64,000 bases of DNA, taken from assembly GCA_900489925.1 (NCBI GenBank), contig UEHQ01000002.1, positions 356,207 through 420,206 of the forward strand. The letters run 5' to 3'. This stretch comes from Hyphomicrobiales bacterium. Lineage in GTDB: Bacteria; Pseudomonadota; Alphaproteobacteria; Rhizobiales; Rhizobiaceae. Both the position numbers and the translations under genes were made by a program. Every line of letters starts with the position of its first letter. Position 1 is the stretch's first letter. Below, in pieces: positions 55,739 to 64,000 of this stretch. The notes beneath the pieces are model-generated. The model ran no database searches, had not been told where the DNA came from, and saw only the letters and a program-made list of their open reading frames with translations.

Positions 55739-56858
55739 CCGGCGGCCTTGCGGCGATGGACGCGGCAATCTGCTGCGCCTCGATGCCGATCTCGCGAAGC
55801 AGGCCGGTTGCGACGATCGTGAAGCCGCAAAAATACAAGCCATCGCCCGCCGGCTGAAGCTGGCCCCGCCCCGGGCCGTCGGCATCGCCGAACCTTTGCG
55901 CGAAATCCGGCAACAGCCCGTCGAGCGCCGGCTTGTAACCAGTCGCCAGGATGATGGCATCGAACTGGTCGCGTCGCCCGTCGGCGAACTGCACGTCCCT
56001 GCCTTCGGTTGTCGAAATACCACCGAAGATCCTGATGTCGCCCGATCGGATCCGCTCGATGGTACCGATGTTGATCAACGGCGTGCGGCCCCTTTCCCTG
56101 ATCGTCGTCAACGGCCCCTCGCGCGCCCGTTGGAGACCGAACCTTCCGAGATCCCCGAAACGCAGGCGCAGGAAAGGGGTGTTGATGAGGTCGGCCAGGC
56201 GGGTGGGGAGATATTGCTGGGCAATGGCGATGCTGACGGCAGGTAATCCGAAGAGTTCAAGCGGAATGACGTTCACCGGGCCGTGCACTGACAAGCCGAC
56301 ATGGAGCCCGGCTTCGGCGCATTCGAGCGCAATTTCGCCGGCAGAGTTTCCGAAGCCGACGACAAGAACACGCTCGGCGCCAAGGTCAGCTGCATTCCTG
56401 AATTCGGACGAATGAAGAAGCTTGCCCGCGAACCGTTCCTGGCCTTCCCAAAGCGGGAGCGACGGCACGTTTGAACGGCCGGTTGCGACGACCACATTGC
56501 TGGCGTGGAATATGCCGCCTGATGTCTCCACCGCCCAGCGATCTGCTTTTCGTATCGCCGTGACGCGTGAGCCGAAGCGTATGTCGATGTCGTTGAAACG
56601 GGCGTACTCGTCGAGATACTCGATGACCTCAAACCGCGACGGGTATTTCGGAAAGCGGCGGGGCATGGGCATTCCGGGCAGGCCCGAATGCATTTTGTGC
56701 GTATGCAGATGAAGCCTGTCGTAGTGCCTGTGCCAGGAGGCGGCGACATGATCCTCCCGCTCCAGCACCAACGCCGCGCGTCCATGCGCACGAAGGGCCG
56801 CAGCGCATGCCAGTCCTGCAGGCCCCGCGCCGACGATGATTGTCTCGCAAGCTGTCAC
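55725..56858 (-). CDS. Flavin-dependent monooxygenase (FMO/YUCCA-like)
   Basis: A 377-aa class B flavoprotein. The FAD Rossmann motif is TIIVGAGPAGLACAAAL at the N-terminus and the NADPH motif VLVVGFGNSAGEIALECA in the middle; ILATGYKPALDGLLPDF is the ATG motif of these enzymes. The FMO signature FxGxxxHxxxY is not evident, so the reaction could be oxidation of an amine, thiol or ketone. GTG start (VTACETIIVGAG) preceded by CAGGGGG. YUCCA proteins make indole-3-acetate in plants, but that similarity does not prove an auxin role here. Confidence 0.85.
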   Translation of the reverse strand: MTACETIIVGAGPAGLACAAALRAHGRAALVLEREDHVAASWHRHYDRLHLHTHKMHSGLPGMPMPRRFPKYPSRFEVIEYLDEYARFNDIDIRFGSRVTAIRKADRWAVETSGGIFHASNVVVATGRSNVPSLPLWEGQERFAGKLLHSSEFRNAADLGAERVLVVGFGNSAGEIALECAEAGLHVGLSVHGPVNVIPLELFGLPAVSIAIAQQYLPTRLADLINTPFLRLRFGDLGRFGLQRAREGPLTTIRERGRTPLINIGTIERIRSGDIRIFGGISTTEGRDVQFADGRRDQFDAIILATGYKPALDGLLPDFAQRFGDADGPGRGQLQPAGDGLYFCGFTIVATGLLREIGIEAQQIAASIAARPPVTPA

Positions 56859-57156
56859 GGAGGCCCCCTGTGGCCAGAATTCCGTAAGACGATAACATGA
56901 ATTGTGCCCCGCAACGAGTACGGGCCGGGGTGCAGACACCGCCTATGGCGGGTGCAAAACTCGGAGACAAAGGCATTTTCCACAGCCGCATTACTGTTTT
57001 AGATCGCACTCACAAGCACTGATTTTCAGGACCTTCCCGGCGCTTACCGCTCTTCCAGAGACAGAAAGCATCGAATTTTAACGTTTCCGTTAGGATTGAA
57101 GTGACGGACTGGATTCCATTTTCGCGGCCGCAAAAGACGCCATGAGGGAGTCCAGA

Positions 57157-58059
57157 ATGCGCCTGTCGATGTCCACTGTTCGTAAGACCTTCAGCACCTC
57201 GCTTACATTCAAGATCTTCGCCGTCTGCTTTCTTGCAACACACGTCCCCCTGCTGACGTTGAGTGTATATCTCGCGGCCGGCTTCCAGAGTGCCGCCCTT
57301 CCCGTGTTGGCGACCGTGCTTGCGGCCACGCTCGGCGGCACTGTCTTCTGCCTTGCTTCCTTGTGGGTGTTGATCCGCCCGTTGCGGGATGTTGCAGCCG
57401 TGATCGAGACCTATCGTTCGACCGGGGCGGTGAAGTCCATTCGCAGCCAACGCAAGGACGAGGTCGGCGTGGTGGCGAACGGCATCTCCGCGCTGATCAC
57501 CGAGCTCGATGCAACGCTGTCCCAGCTGCGGCGGCAGGCGACGACGGACGTGCTCACCGGGCTCGGCAATCGCCGCTGGCTGAAAGAGATCGGCTCCATG
57601 GAGATCTCCCGCGCCGCCCGCGATCGGGCGCCGATCTCGGTCGTTGTCTTTGACCTCGATCATTTCAAGTCGATCAACGACCAGTTCGGCCATGATGTCG
57701 GCGATCAGGTGCTGATGATGGCAGGCGCCACCATCCAGCACAGCCTTCGCCCGTATGACATTGCCGCCAGGATCGGCGGCGAGGAGTTCTGCCTGGTCCT
57801 GCCACGTACCGGCGTCGACGCTGCGGTCACGATTGCCGATCGGTTGCGCAGGCAGCTTGAGGCGAAGGCGGTCGGTCCCCTGCCCGTCGGTCGCGTGACG
57901 GCGAGCTTTGGCGTCTATTGCGGCGATCCGAGCGAGGAAAGCTTGAAGACGATGATGACCGCAGCCGACAGAAAGCTTTACTCCGCCAAGAATAGTGGAC
58001 GGAATGCCGTCCACTGGGCGATCGCGCGGTCGGCCGAGCAGGGAGCGATCAGGGCCTAG
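57157..58059 (+). CDS. Membrane diguanylate cyclase (GGDEF)
   Basis: A 300-aa enzyme making cyclic di-GMP. Two transmembrane helices (FKIFAVCFLATHVPLLTLSV and an Ala/Leu-rich stretch to residue ~75) and a HAMP-like linker come first. The GGDEF domain starts near 125 (ATTDVLTGLGNRRWL) and has VVFDLDHFKSINDQFGHDVG and the active site RIGGEEFCLVLPRTG. The inhibitory I-site RxxD is present as RPYD five residues before GGEEF. AGGGAG lies before ATG 57157. It is convergent with the TetR gene, abutting stops. Confidence 0.9.
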   Translation: MRLSMSTVRKTFSTSLTFKIFAVCFLATHVPLLTLSVYLAAGFQSAALPVLATVLAATLGGTVFCLASLWVLIRPLRDVAAVIETYRSTGAVKSIRSQRKDEVGVVANGISALITELDATLSQLRRQATTDVLTGLGNRRWLKEIGSMEISRAARDRAPISVVVFDLDHFKSINDQFGHDVGDQVLMMAGATIQHSLRPYDIAARIGGEEFCLVLPRTGVDAAVTIADRLRRQLEAKAVGPLPVGRVTASFGVYCGDPSEESLKTMMTAADRKLYSAKNSGRNAVHWAIARSAEQGAIRA

Positions 58060-58716
58060 TCATCCCTGCACGAGTTGGCTGAAATCGGTGGGGAGCATCT
58101 TCTTGTAGAGCGCGATCGCAGAGCGCCCTTCATCATCCTCGAGCGAGGCGGCATAGCGCACGGCGGCCGCGAGAAGCTGCATGGTGAGCCTCGCGATTGC
58201 CAATAGCTGGCCCGGCGGCTGCGCCGGCCACAGTCTTGCGAGAACCGACAAAAGCGCCTGGGCGTGAAACTCCATATCGTCGGCGTCGATCTGTTGCAGC
58301 AGCCGATCAGCCTGCGCTGCAAACCATATGTTGCGCATGACAGGCTCGCTGCGGAAGAAGGCGTAGTATTCGTCAGCGATGGTGCACAGCGCCTGTCGAA
58401 GAGCGACCGGGTTAGCGACGCCGGTCAACTCCGCCTCGACGCAACGCCTTCCCTGTTCGTTGAAGCGTTCGGCGAGGGTACGGATGACGGCGCTCTTGTC
58501 CGGGAAATACTGATAGAGCGCGCCAAAGGACAGGCCCGCCCGTTCGACGATCTCGCTCATTTTCAGCGCGTCGCTGCCATGGGCTTCGATCAGCTCGGTC
58601 GCGACTGCCAGGATCTTTTCGAACCGCTCGCGCCCGCGCTGCTGGACGGGCACCCGGCGCAACTGGCCGGTCTGTTCCGGTGAATTTCCTGATCCGCCAT
58701 TCGGCATGCCCGGCAT
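58060..58716 (-). CDS. TetR-family transcriptional regulator
   Basis: A 218-aa repressor with a C-terminal ligand-binding helical bundle. The helix-turn-helix is KMSEIVERAGLSFGALYQYF (about residues 52-71), preceded by the usual IEAHGSDAL helix. GGAG lies six bases before the ATG. It is divergent from the DUF1772 gene, and a palindrome with flanking repeats stands between them, which suggests that it represses that gene and itself. Confidence 0.92.
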   Translation of the reverse strand: MPGMPNGGSGNSPEQTGQLRRVPVQQRGRERFEKILAVATELIEAHGSDALKMSEIVERAGLSFGALYQYFPDKSAVIRTLAERFNEQGRRCVEAELTGVANPVALRQALCTIADEYYAFFRSEPVMRNIWFAAQADRLLQQIDADDMEFHAQALLSVLARLWPAQPPGQLLAIARLTMQLLAAAVRYAASLEDDEGRSAIALYKKMLPTDFSQLVQG

Positions 58717-58750
58717 GAGACGCTCCGATTTATCGTTGACGACAGAAATA

Positions 58751-58785
58751 AGAGAGTTTATCTCATTTTACAAATGAGAGAGTTT
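58751..58785. promoter_or_regulatory. TetR-type operator between the TetR and DUF1772 genes
   Basis: TCTCATTT-TAC-AAATGAGA (58761-58779) is a perfect inverted repeat with eight-base arms. AGAGAGTTT occurs on both sides (58751-58759 and 58777-58785). It lies in the ~100-base divergent gap, where a repressor of both genes would bind. Confidence 0.75.
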
Positions 58786-58818
58786 CTCTGTTTTTGTAAA
58801 GCAATGGAGGAGATGAGC

Positions 58819-59301
58819 ATGACCGTCTTTCTTGCTATCGCGCTTGTGGCTGCGGCTATCGGCAGCGGGCTAATTGCCGGGGTCTTCTTTGCCTTTTCGA
58901 CGTTTGTGATGGCCGCATTCGCCCGCCTTCCGACAGAGCAGGGAATTGCGGCGATGAACTCGATCAACGTCACCATCGTTCGATCGCCGTTCATGATGCT
59001 CTTCGTTCCCACCGCGATCCTCTGTGTCGTGATTGCGGTATTCGCATTCCTGAACTGGCGCACACCGCCGGCCATGTGGATGCTGGCTGGTGGGGCGCTC
59101 TACGTCGTCGCATCCTTCATCTCGACCATCGCCTTCAACGTGCCGCTGAACGACGCGCTCGCGAAGGTCAGCGGAAGCGGCCCTGACGCGACCGCGCTTT
59201 GGGCGACATATCTGAAGGATTGGACATGGTGGAACCACGTCAGGACAGTGGCCTGCCTGCTTGCCTCGGCAAGCTTCGTCAGGGCGCTGATGGTCCTCTA
59301 G
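58819..59301 (+). CDS. DUF1772 (anthrone oxygenase-like) membrane protein
   Basis: A 160-aa protein with four transmembrane helices: MTVFLAIALVAAAIGSGLIAG, the segment around 45-62, VFAFLNWRTPPAMWMLAGGA and the C-terminal CLLASASFVRALMVL. Conserved Asn/Trp/His residues (NVPLNDAL, TWWNHVRTV) are typical of DUF1772, related to fungal anthrone oxygenases. GGAGGAG precedes the ATG at 58819; earlier in-frame ATGs lack good spacing. It is under apparent control of the divergent TetR protein. Confidence 0.87.
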   Translation: MTVFLAIALVAAAIGSGLIAGVFFAFSTFVMAAFARLPTEQGIAAMNSINVTIVRSPFMMLFVPTAILCVVIAVFAFLNWRTPPAMWMLAGGALYVVASFISTIAFNVPLNDALAKVSGSGPDATALWATYLKDWTWWNHVRTVACLLASASFVRALMVL

Positions 59302-59326
59302 CAAGGCTGAAGCAGAGTGGCTCCGC

Positions 59327-60505
59327 TCAGGAGCCGGTGCGCACCGTTTCCATGGGAACGGCGTGCAGGTGGCTGGCGAGCTCCACGCGGTTTCGTCCGG
59401 CGCGTTTGGCGGCATAGAGCGCCTTGTCGGCAGCCCGCAGCAGCGCGTCGAACGGCACCGGCGTGGGGCGGCCGGGCGCAACGCCGGCGCTCACGGTGCA
59501 TGTTGCGATCGCGCCGTCGAATACGATCTGGCGTTGCTCGAACGCCCTGCGAATGCGTTCGGCCACGAGTTCCGTCTGGCCGGGCGTGACATCCCGCAGG
59601 ACCATTGCGAACTCCTCGCCGCCGAGCCGGGCCGCGACGTCGCCCACCCTGCAGTTGGCCCGCAGTTCATCGGCGAACAGTCTCAGCATCCGGTCGCCGC
59701 CGGCATGGCCGAACGTGTCGTTGATCGACTTGAAATGATCAATGTCGAAAACGACGACCGCGGCGGTCGGGCCCATCTCGCCGCTGCCATACTGGTCGAA
59801 GAGCGCTCGCCGATTGAGCAAGCCGGTCAAGGAATCGGTGGTCGCTTCGATGCGGTGGCGGGCCGCCAGGCGCCACTGGTGCAGCGCAAGCGATAGCGCG
59901 CCAATGCCAGTCATGCTGGCGATGCAGATCGCCAGGCTCAGATCCTCGGCCCAGTTGCTCGGTGCGGCGCCGAGGACCATCTTGCCGTCCGCCAGCAGAA
60001 CGCTGGCACACAAGACGAAGGATATGGCCGTCAGGATGTAGAGCGCCGTAATGCCTGTCAGCGGCACCGGCGCTTCGGCCCGCGCCAGCCAATACTGATA
60101 GGCGGTTACGAAAAGCAGTGAGGCGATGACCGTATTCTCGGCAATGAAAGCAAAGCCGTCGTAACCGATTACCATCGGAGGAATGGTGACGGCATATCCG
60201 GCAAGCGCGGCCACGACCATCATGCGGCAGGACAGGCGCCCCGTCCGGAACTGGTAGCCGGCACCCACGGCGGCAGCAAAACCGGGAAAGAAGAAGACGA
60301 ATGCCGTGATGCCCAGTAGCTTCGTGGGCGTGCCGACGTAGAGCCCATAGGCAAATATGCCGCTGACAATCAAAACGAGGCCGATCGTGCAGGTGAGCAG
60401 GAATGTTTCGGTGCGTCGCGCGAACCAGCTTCCGAGCAAAGTTACTGCGAGACATGCCGCTGATACTGCCAGCGCGATCAGCAGGGAATTATAATCAAGC
60501 GTCAT
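59327..60505 (-). CDS. Membrane diguanylate cyclase with MHYT/7TM-like N-terminus
   Basis: A 392-aa GGDEF protein. The N-terminal ~220 residues have six to seven hydrophobic helices (SLLIALAVSAACLAVTLLGS, GLVLIVSGIFAYGLYVG, and more), a sensor module whose ligand is unknown. The GGDEF domain begins ATTDSLTGLLNRRALF, with VVFDIDHFKSINDTFGHAGG, active site RLGGEEFAMVLRDV, and an I-site RxxD (RVGD) five residues upstream. So it should be catalytically competent and product-inhibited. The ribosome site is weak. It is 1.3 kb from the other cyclase. Confidence 0.9.
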   Translation of the reverse strand: MTLDYNSLLIALAVSAACLAVTLLGSWFARRTETFLLTCTIGLVLIVSGIFAYGLYVGTPTKLLGITAFVFFFPGFAAAVGAGYQFRTGRLSCRMMVVAALAGYAVTIPPMVIGYDGFAFIAENTVIASLLFVTAYQYWLARAEAPVPLTGITALYILTAISFVLCASVLLADGKMVLGAAPSNWAEDLSLAICIASMTGIGALSLALHQWRLAARHRIEATTDSLTGLLNRRALFDQYGSGEMGPTAAVVVFDIDHFKSINDTFGHAGGDRMLRLFADELRANCRVGDVAARLGGEEFAMVLRDVTPGQTELVAERIRRAFEQRQIVFDGAIATCTVSAGVAPGRPTPVPFDALLRAADKALYAAKRAGRNRVELASHLHAVPMETVRTGS

Positions 60506-60685
60506 GCTTCAAACCCGCGGCTTCTGCCGCGCCCTCGTTATTGGAAACAGTTTACGCCCCCAAAACGAATGTCTTACGAATTCCGTTAAGAAATCATGTA
60601 TTTAAAGCATAAGTTTTGCAGCAAGAAGTTTTCCTTGCCGCAATGGATGAATAACGCAGTCAAAATCGTCGAGTATAAATATATA

Positions 60686-61726
60686 CTAACGTTCGATATC
60701 CCAGTGCAGCGGGAACATCGGGTCGAAAACAGTCACGGGGCCAGCACCCGTTTCTCTCTTCGTGGGAAGTACCAGAGGCTCGGCATGCTTGACGAGCGTG
60801 ATCCGTTCTTCGTTGGCCGGCAGGCCATACCAGGCAGGACCGTTCAGCGACGCAAACGCTTCGAGTTTGTCGAGCGCATTGTCCTGTTCGAAGACATGCG
60901 CAAGGCAGCTCATCGTATTGATCGACGTATAGATGCCAGCACAACCGCAACCGCATTCCTTCAGCGGATCGACATGCGGCGCGGAATCGGTTCCGAGGAA
61001 GAAGCGGCTATCGCCGCTGACGGCTGCGGCGCGAAGAGCGAGACGGTGATTTTCCCGCTTGGCGACAGGCAGGCAGTAGTAATGCGGGCGGATGCCGCCG
61101 ACCAGGATGGCGTTACGGTTGATGATCAGGTGATGCGTGGTGATCGAACCGGCGAGATTGGCCTTTGCCGACTTGATGTAGTCGATGCCATCGGCCGTCG
61201 TGACGTGTTCCATCGTCACCTTGAGTTCCGGCAACCGCTTGCGCAGCGGATCGAGCACCGTGTCGATGAAGACCGCCTCGCGATCGAAGATATCGACCTC
61301 AGGCGTGGTCACTTCACCGTGAACGCAGAGCGGAAGGCCGATCTTCGCCATACGCTCCAGAACGGGCATTGCCTTTTCGATATCGCGCACGCCGCCATGG
61401 GAATTCGTGGTTGCGCCGGCCGGGTAGAGCTTAACGGCGGTGATCAATCCACTCTTCTTGCCCGCCTCGACGTCGTCGGGATTGGTGTGTTCGGTCAGGT
61501 AAAGCGTCATCAGCGGCTGGAAACGATCGCCCTTCGGCAGCGCCGCCATGATGCGGCTGCGATAGGCTTCCGCGTCCGCGGTGGTGACGACAGGCGGAAC
61601 CAGGTTCGGCATGATGATCGCGCGGGCGAAATCGCGGCTTGTGTCGCCGATCACGCCCTCAAGCATCGCGCCGTCGCGCAGGTGAAGATGCCAGTCATCA
61701 GGGCGGCGGATGGTGATCGATTGCAT
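60686..61726 (-). CDS. pyrC: Dihydroorotase
   Basis: Zinc enzyme of pyrimidine synthesis, 346 aa, of the E. coli-like class. Metal ligands HxH in [13 protein letters not shown], the carboxylated Lys in [13 protein letters not shown], His in [10 protein letters not shown] and in HVTTADG, and the catalytic Asp in [14 protein letters not shown] lies ahead of the ATG. Not adjacent to pyrE as I recall in S. meliloti; about 6.4 kb with regulators and membrane genes intervene. Confidence 0.95.
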   Translation of the reverse strand: MQSITIRRPDDWHLHLRDGAMLEGVIGDTSRDFARAIIMPNLVPPVVTTADAEAYRSRIMAALPKGDRFQPLMTLYLTEHTNPDDVEAGKKSGLITAVKLYPAGATTNSHGGVRDIEKAMPVLERMAKIGLPLCVHGEVTTPEVDIFDREAVFIDTVLDPLRKRLPELKVTMEHVTTADGIDYIKSAKANLAGSITTHHLIINRNAILVGGIRPHYYCLPVAKRENHRLALRAAAVSGDSRFFLGTDSAPHVDPLKECGCGCAGIYTSINTMSCLAHVFEQDNALDKLEAFASLNGPAWYGLPANEERITLVKHAEPLVLPTKRETGAGPVTVFDPMFPLHWDIER

Positions 61727-61817
61727 GGCTGTAACTCCGGCAAGGCTGACCTGTAAGGCTCGCCCGCGGCATTATCACTCCGCCACCTCTTCTGGCAAAC
61801 AGTTTGCCAGCAAAAAG

Positions 61818-62165
61818 TCAGGCCGGCGGTCCGAACTGGTTCGCGCCGGAGGTGCCTTCGCTGATGTACCAGTAGAGAAGTATGATGGCGCCGATGAGCG
61901 GGATCAGGCCAATGAAGATCCACCAGCCGGACCGATCGACATCATGGAGACGTCGAATGGTGACTGCCAGCATCGGCAGCAGCGTTCCGAGTGCGAACAG
62001 GGTGCTGAGGATCTCGTGACCGAACAGAAGGTAATCGACAAACGCCAGAACGAAGGAGGCAAGGACGCTGAAAAGTGTGAACCACCAGAATTCGGAGCGG
62101 CGGGCGCGGCCTTTGAACACCGCATAGTTCGAGAAAACGGACGTAACGGCTTCCGTGAAATCCAT
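61818..62165 (-). CDS. DUF805 membrane protein
   Basis: A 115-aa inner-membrane protein with four transmembrane helices (FWWFTLFSVLASFVLAFVDY, LFALGTLLPMLAVTIR, and WWIFIGLIPLIGAIILLYWY). FKGRARRSEFWWFTLF and TIRRLHDVDRSGWWIFIG are the DUF805 signatures. MDFTEAVTSVFS follows GGGGAAG. Function unknown. It sits between pyrC and frcK on the same strand. Confidence 0.92.
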   Translation of the reverse strand: MDFTEAVTSVFSNYAVFKGRARRSEFWWFTLFSVLASFVLAFVDYLLFGHEILSTLFALGTLLPMLAVTIRRLHDVDRSGWWIFIGLIPLIGAIILLYWYISEGTSGANQFGPPA

Positions 62166-62249
62166 CAGCTTCCCCCAAGGCAACAAAATTCAAAGTTGCA
62201 GCTGGTGAAGCTTGCAACGATTCTCTGACGCTTGCAATGTTGGGGGACG

Positions 62250-62876
62250 TCAGGCGATTTCGAGCGTTACGTCCGCAGGGCGGCGATTACCGAGGATCAG
62301 GCGCCCGTTCGGAAGATCGTTGCCATAAACCTTGGCGCTCGCTTCTTCCTCGCTGAGCTTGTAACCTCGCCAGCGCGCCCACAGGCGCTCTTCGAGAACC
62401 TCGATCGGCGGCGCGAGCATGATCGAGTACCCGAACACACCTTCCAGTTCCGCCCATTTTCCCTGGCTGAAGAGCAGGTAGTTGCCCTCGACGATGATAA
62501 AGCGGTGCTCGGGCGAAACGGCACGGGCCGAGGCGATGGCAAGCTCGCGTGACCGATCGAAAACCGGTACGAGCACTTCCTGATCGGCACGCTGCACGGC
62601 GCGAATGATATCCAGAAAACCCCTGACATCGAAGCTTTCGGGCACCCCCTTGCGCGCCAGCATGCCACGCTCGATCAGGATCGCATTGTCCATGTGGAAG
62701 CCATCCATGGGCAGGACTTCCGCACTCTGGCCAACGGCGCGCAGCGCGTCGGCGAGATTGTCAGCCATGGTGGATTTGCCGGCGCCGGGCGGACCGGCAA
62801 TGGCGACGAGAAAGCGCTTCGCGTCGCCGGCGCGGGTCACAACCTCGCCGGCGATATCCTTGATGTTGTCGCTCAT
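62250..62876 (-). CDS. frcK: FrcK-like nucleoside/sugar kinase
   Basis: P-loop kinase of 208 aa related to uridine kinase/pantothenate kinase. Walker A AIAGPPGAGKSTMADNLADA, then LPMDGFHMDNAILIERG, which is the substrate region, and FIIVEGNYLLFSQGKW. In S. meliloti the gene after frcA is frcK, of unsettled substrate. Its ATG overlaps the frcA stop by four bases. So it belongs to the frcCAK unit; it should be assigned to sugar metabolism by context, not by proven activity. Confidence 0.85.
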   Translation of the reverse strand: MSDNIKDIAGEVVTRAGDAKRFLVAIAGPPGAGKSTMADNLADALRAVGQSAEVLPMDGFHMDNAILIERGMLARKGVPESFDVRGFLDIIRAVQRADQEVLVPVFDRSRELAIASARAVSPEHRFIIVEGNYLLFSQGKWAELEGVFGYSIMLAPPIEVLEERLWARWRGYKLSEEEASAKVYGNDLPNGRLILGNRRPADVTLEIA

Positions 62877-63655
62877 GCAGCAACCGGCTCCGTTGGAACA
62901 GACTTGGCGCCGGTCATGAACGCGACGGCGTCCGACATGGTGTATTCCTTGGGGTCGATGACCGTCAAGCGACGGCCGAGCCGGTGGATGTGGATGCGGT
63001 CCGCCACTTCAAAGACATGCGGCATGTTGTGCGAGATCAGCACGATCGGAATGCCGCGAGAGCGGACATCGAGGATCAGCTCGAGAACCTTGCGGCTCTC
63101 CTTCACCCCGAGGGCTGCCGTCGGCTCGTCGAGGATGATCACCTTGGACCCGAATGCGGCGGCACGCGCCACAGCGACACCCTGGCGCTGGCCGCCAGAG
63201 AGCGTTTCAACCGCCTGATTGATATTCTGGATGGTCATCAGGCCCAATTCCGACAGCTTCGTTCGGGCGCGTTTTTCCATCTCGGGGCGATCGAGCATAC
63301 GGAAGACGCTGCCGAGCACGCCGGGTTTACGGATCTCGCGACCGAGGAACATGTTGTCCGCGATCGACAGAGCCGGAGACAGGGCAAGGTTCTGGTACAC
63401 AGTCTCGATGCCGGCCTCGCGGGCTTCCATCGGAGACTTGAATTGCACCTGCTTGCCCTGAAGCCTGATCTCGCCGTCGTCCGGCGTGATCGCGCCCGAA
63501 ATCGCCTTGATCAACGATGACTTGCCGGCGCCGTTGTCGCCGATCACCGCCAGGATTTCGCCCGGGTAGAGATCGAAGTCGGCATTGTCGAGCGCCGTGA
63601 CGCGGCCGTAACGCTTGACCAATCCGCGTGCGTAAAGGATGGGTTCGTTTGCCAT
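62873..63655 (-). CDS. frcA: Fructose-type sugar ABC transporter ATP-binding protein
   Basis: Single-domain ATPase of 260 aa, a form found in the Frc fructose/mannose/ribose importer. Walker A VIGDNGAGKSSLIKAIS, Q-loop IETVYQNLALSPAL, signature LSGGQRQGVAVARA, Walker B VIILDEPTAALG, switch His in LISHNMPHVF. MANEPILYARG is the start; upstream codons are not conserved. It stops within the frcK start and follows the permease after two bases. The gene name is by recalled synteny with the rhizobial frc operon. Confidence 0.9.
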   Translation of the reverse strand: MANEPILYARGLVKRYGRVTALDNADFDLYPGEILAVIGDNGAGKSSLIKAISGAITPDDGEIRLQGKQVQFKSPMEAREAGIETVYQNLALSPALSIADNMFLGREIRKPGVLGSVFRMLDRPEMEKRARTKLSELGLMTIQNINQAVETLSGGQRQGVAVARAAAFGSKVIILDEPTAALGVKESRKVLELILDVRSRGIPIVLISHNMPHVFEVADRIHIHRLGRRLTVIDPKEYTMSDAVAFMTGAKSVPTEPVAA

Positions 63656-63657
63656 GA

Positions 63658-64000
63658 TTACACCGACACCTTTCTGATCCACTGGTCGATCGCGACTGCG
63701 GCGATGATAAGCACGCCGGTCAGCAGCACCTTCCACTGCGGATCCGCGCCCAGCATGTTGAGACCCATGGAGACGACGCCGACGATCATGGCGCCGAAGA
63801 GAGTACCCAAGATGGAGCCGCGGCCACCGAAGAGCGAGATGCCGCCGATCACGGTCGCGGTAATTGCCTGGAGATTATAGTCGGTGACGGCGGATGACGG
63901 CGAAATCGAACCGTTGCGGCCGATCGAGACCCAGGCGGCGAAGGCAGCGATGACGCCCGAAATCGTATAAACCGTCAGCAACACGGTCTTGGTCTGGATA
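63658..64000 (-). CDS. frcC: Fructose-type sugar ABC permease, partial
   Basis: The C-terminal 114 codons of an RbsC-type permease, cut by the right end of the window. Visible: TVYTISGVIAAFAAWVSIGR, LQAITATVIGGISLFGGRGS, GTLFGAMIVGVVSMGLNML and VLIIAAVAIDQWIRK. The core motif SLFGGRGSILGT is typical. It is followed by frcA and frcK. The start lies outside the window. Confidence 0.9.
   Translation of the reverse strand, partial: IQTKTVLLTVYTISGVIAAFAAWVSIGRNGSISPSSAVTDYNLQAITATVIGGISLFGGRGSILGTLFGAMIVGVVSMGLNMLGADPQWKVLLTGVLIIAAVAIDQWIRKVSV

Noticed and set aside
57076..57095. TAACG-TTTC-CGTTA as a third copy of the LiuR-like palindrome
   Set aside because: It shares only the CGTTT core and lacks the TTGAC/GTCAA arms of the other two sites.
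56859..57156. Possible gene in the gap before the first GGDEF gene
   Set aside because: Short frames only, no ribosome site; likely promoter region for the two divergent genes.

Overview
The window looks like a piece of a Rhizobiaceae chromosome (Ensifer/Rhizobium/Agrobacterium/Shinella-like alphaproteobacterium). Supporting this are GcrA, a full PhoR-Pst-PhoU-PhoB locus with rhizobial-style PHO boxes, a long two-domain dCTP deaminase, a SAM-II riboswitch before metZ, the argD-argF-hslO order, and pgi/frk/pyrE/pyrC/frc genes in the order I remember from Sinorhizobium meliloti. That synteny is recalled, not computed. GC content is high throughout. I see no IS element, prophage, CRISPR array, rRNA or replication origin.

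Layout. 1-8.6 kb: a small protein, a lipoprotein, tRNA-Gly(CCC), dcd, SAM-II riboswitch + metZ, apaG, an argD-argF-hslO operon on the minus strand, and gcrA behind a promoter packed with GANTC methylation sites and a CtrA-like box. 8.7-19.4 kb: a racemase-like gene, then the phosphate block phoR-pstS-pstC-pstA-pstB-phoU-phoB (minus strand), with polyphosphate kinase ppk2 divergent from phoR. Phosphate sensing, uptake and polyphosphate metabolism therefore sit together. 19.6-25.7 kb: a nitronate-monooxygenase-like gene under a 26-bp palindrome, tRNA-Thr(CGT), a 46-aa basic protein, and a two-gene RND efflux pump.

25.7-35.6 kb is a sugar-acid catabolic cluster. It has a GntR/FCD regulator, a UxaA-type dehydratase, an aldo/keto reductase, an FucU mutarotase, an RbsB-RbsA-RbsC-type importer, a zinc alcohol dehydrogenase and a convergent cutC. 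Together these suggest uptake, anomer conversion, C1 oxidation, dehydration and a second oxidation of an L-fucose-like aldose without phosphorylation. Two almost identical 26-bp sites in front of its two operons suggest one regulator. 35.7-41.1 kb: a LysR-type regulator with two tandem DNA-binding domains faces a four-gene betaine-type (YehZ/YehYXW-like) importer. 41.2-46.9 kb: a glyoxalase-family protein, a GH2 beta-mannosidase, a small secreted protein, a PRC-barrel protein and an acyl-CoA ligase, the last under a palindrome resembling the one at 19.6 kb.

47-64 kb carries central carbon and pyrimidine genes (pgi, frk, pyrE, pyrC, frcK-frcA-frcC), with lineage-specific inserts between them: a methyltransferase, an ArsR/SRPBCC pair next to GFA and YCII proteins, a hydrolase, a DUF4010 membrane protein, a flavin monooxygenase, two GGDEF diguanylate cyclases, and a TetR/DUF1772 pair. 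FrcBCA-type uptake, Frk and Pgi would together feed fructose or mannose into glycolytic intermediates, and the beta-mannosidase could supply mannose.

No radically new system stands out. The best leads are the tandem-HTH LysR protein, the composite gcrA promoter, the paired operators of the sugar cluster, and the palindrome shared by the nitronate-monooxygenase and acyl-CoA ligase genes.
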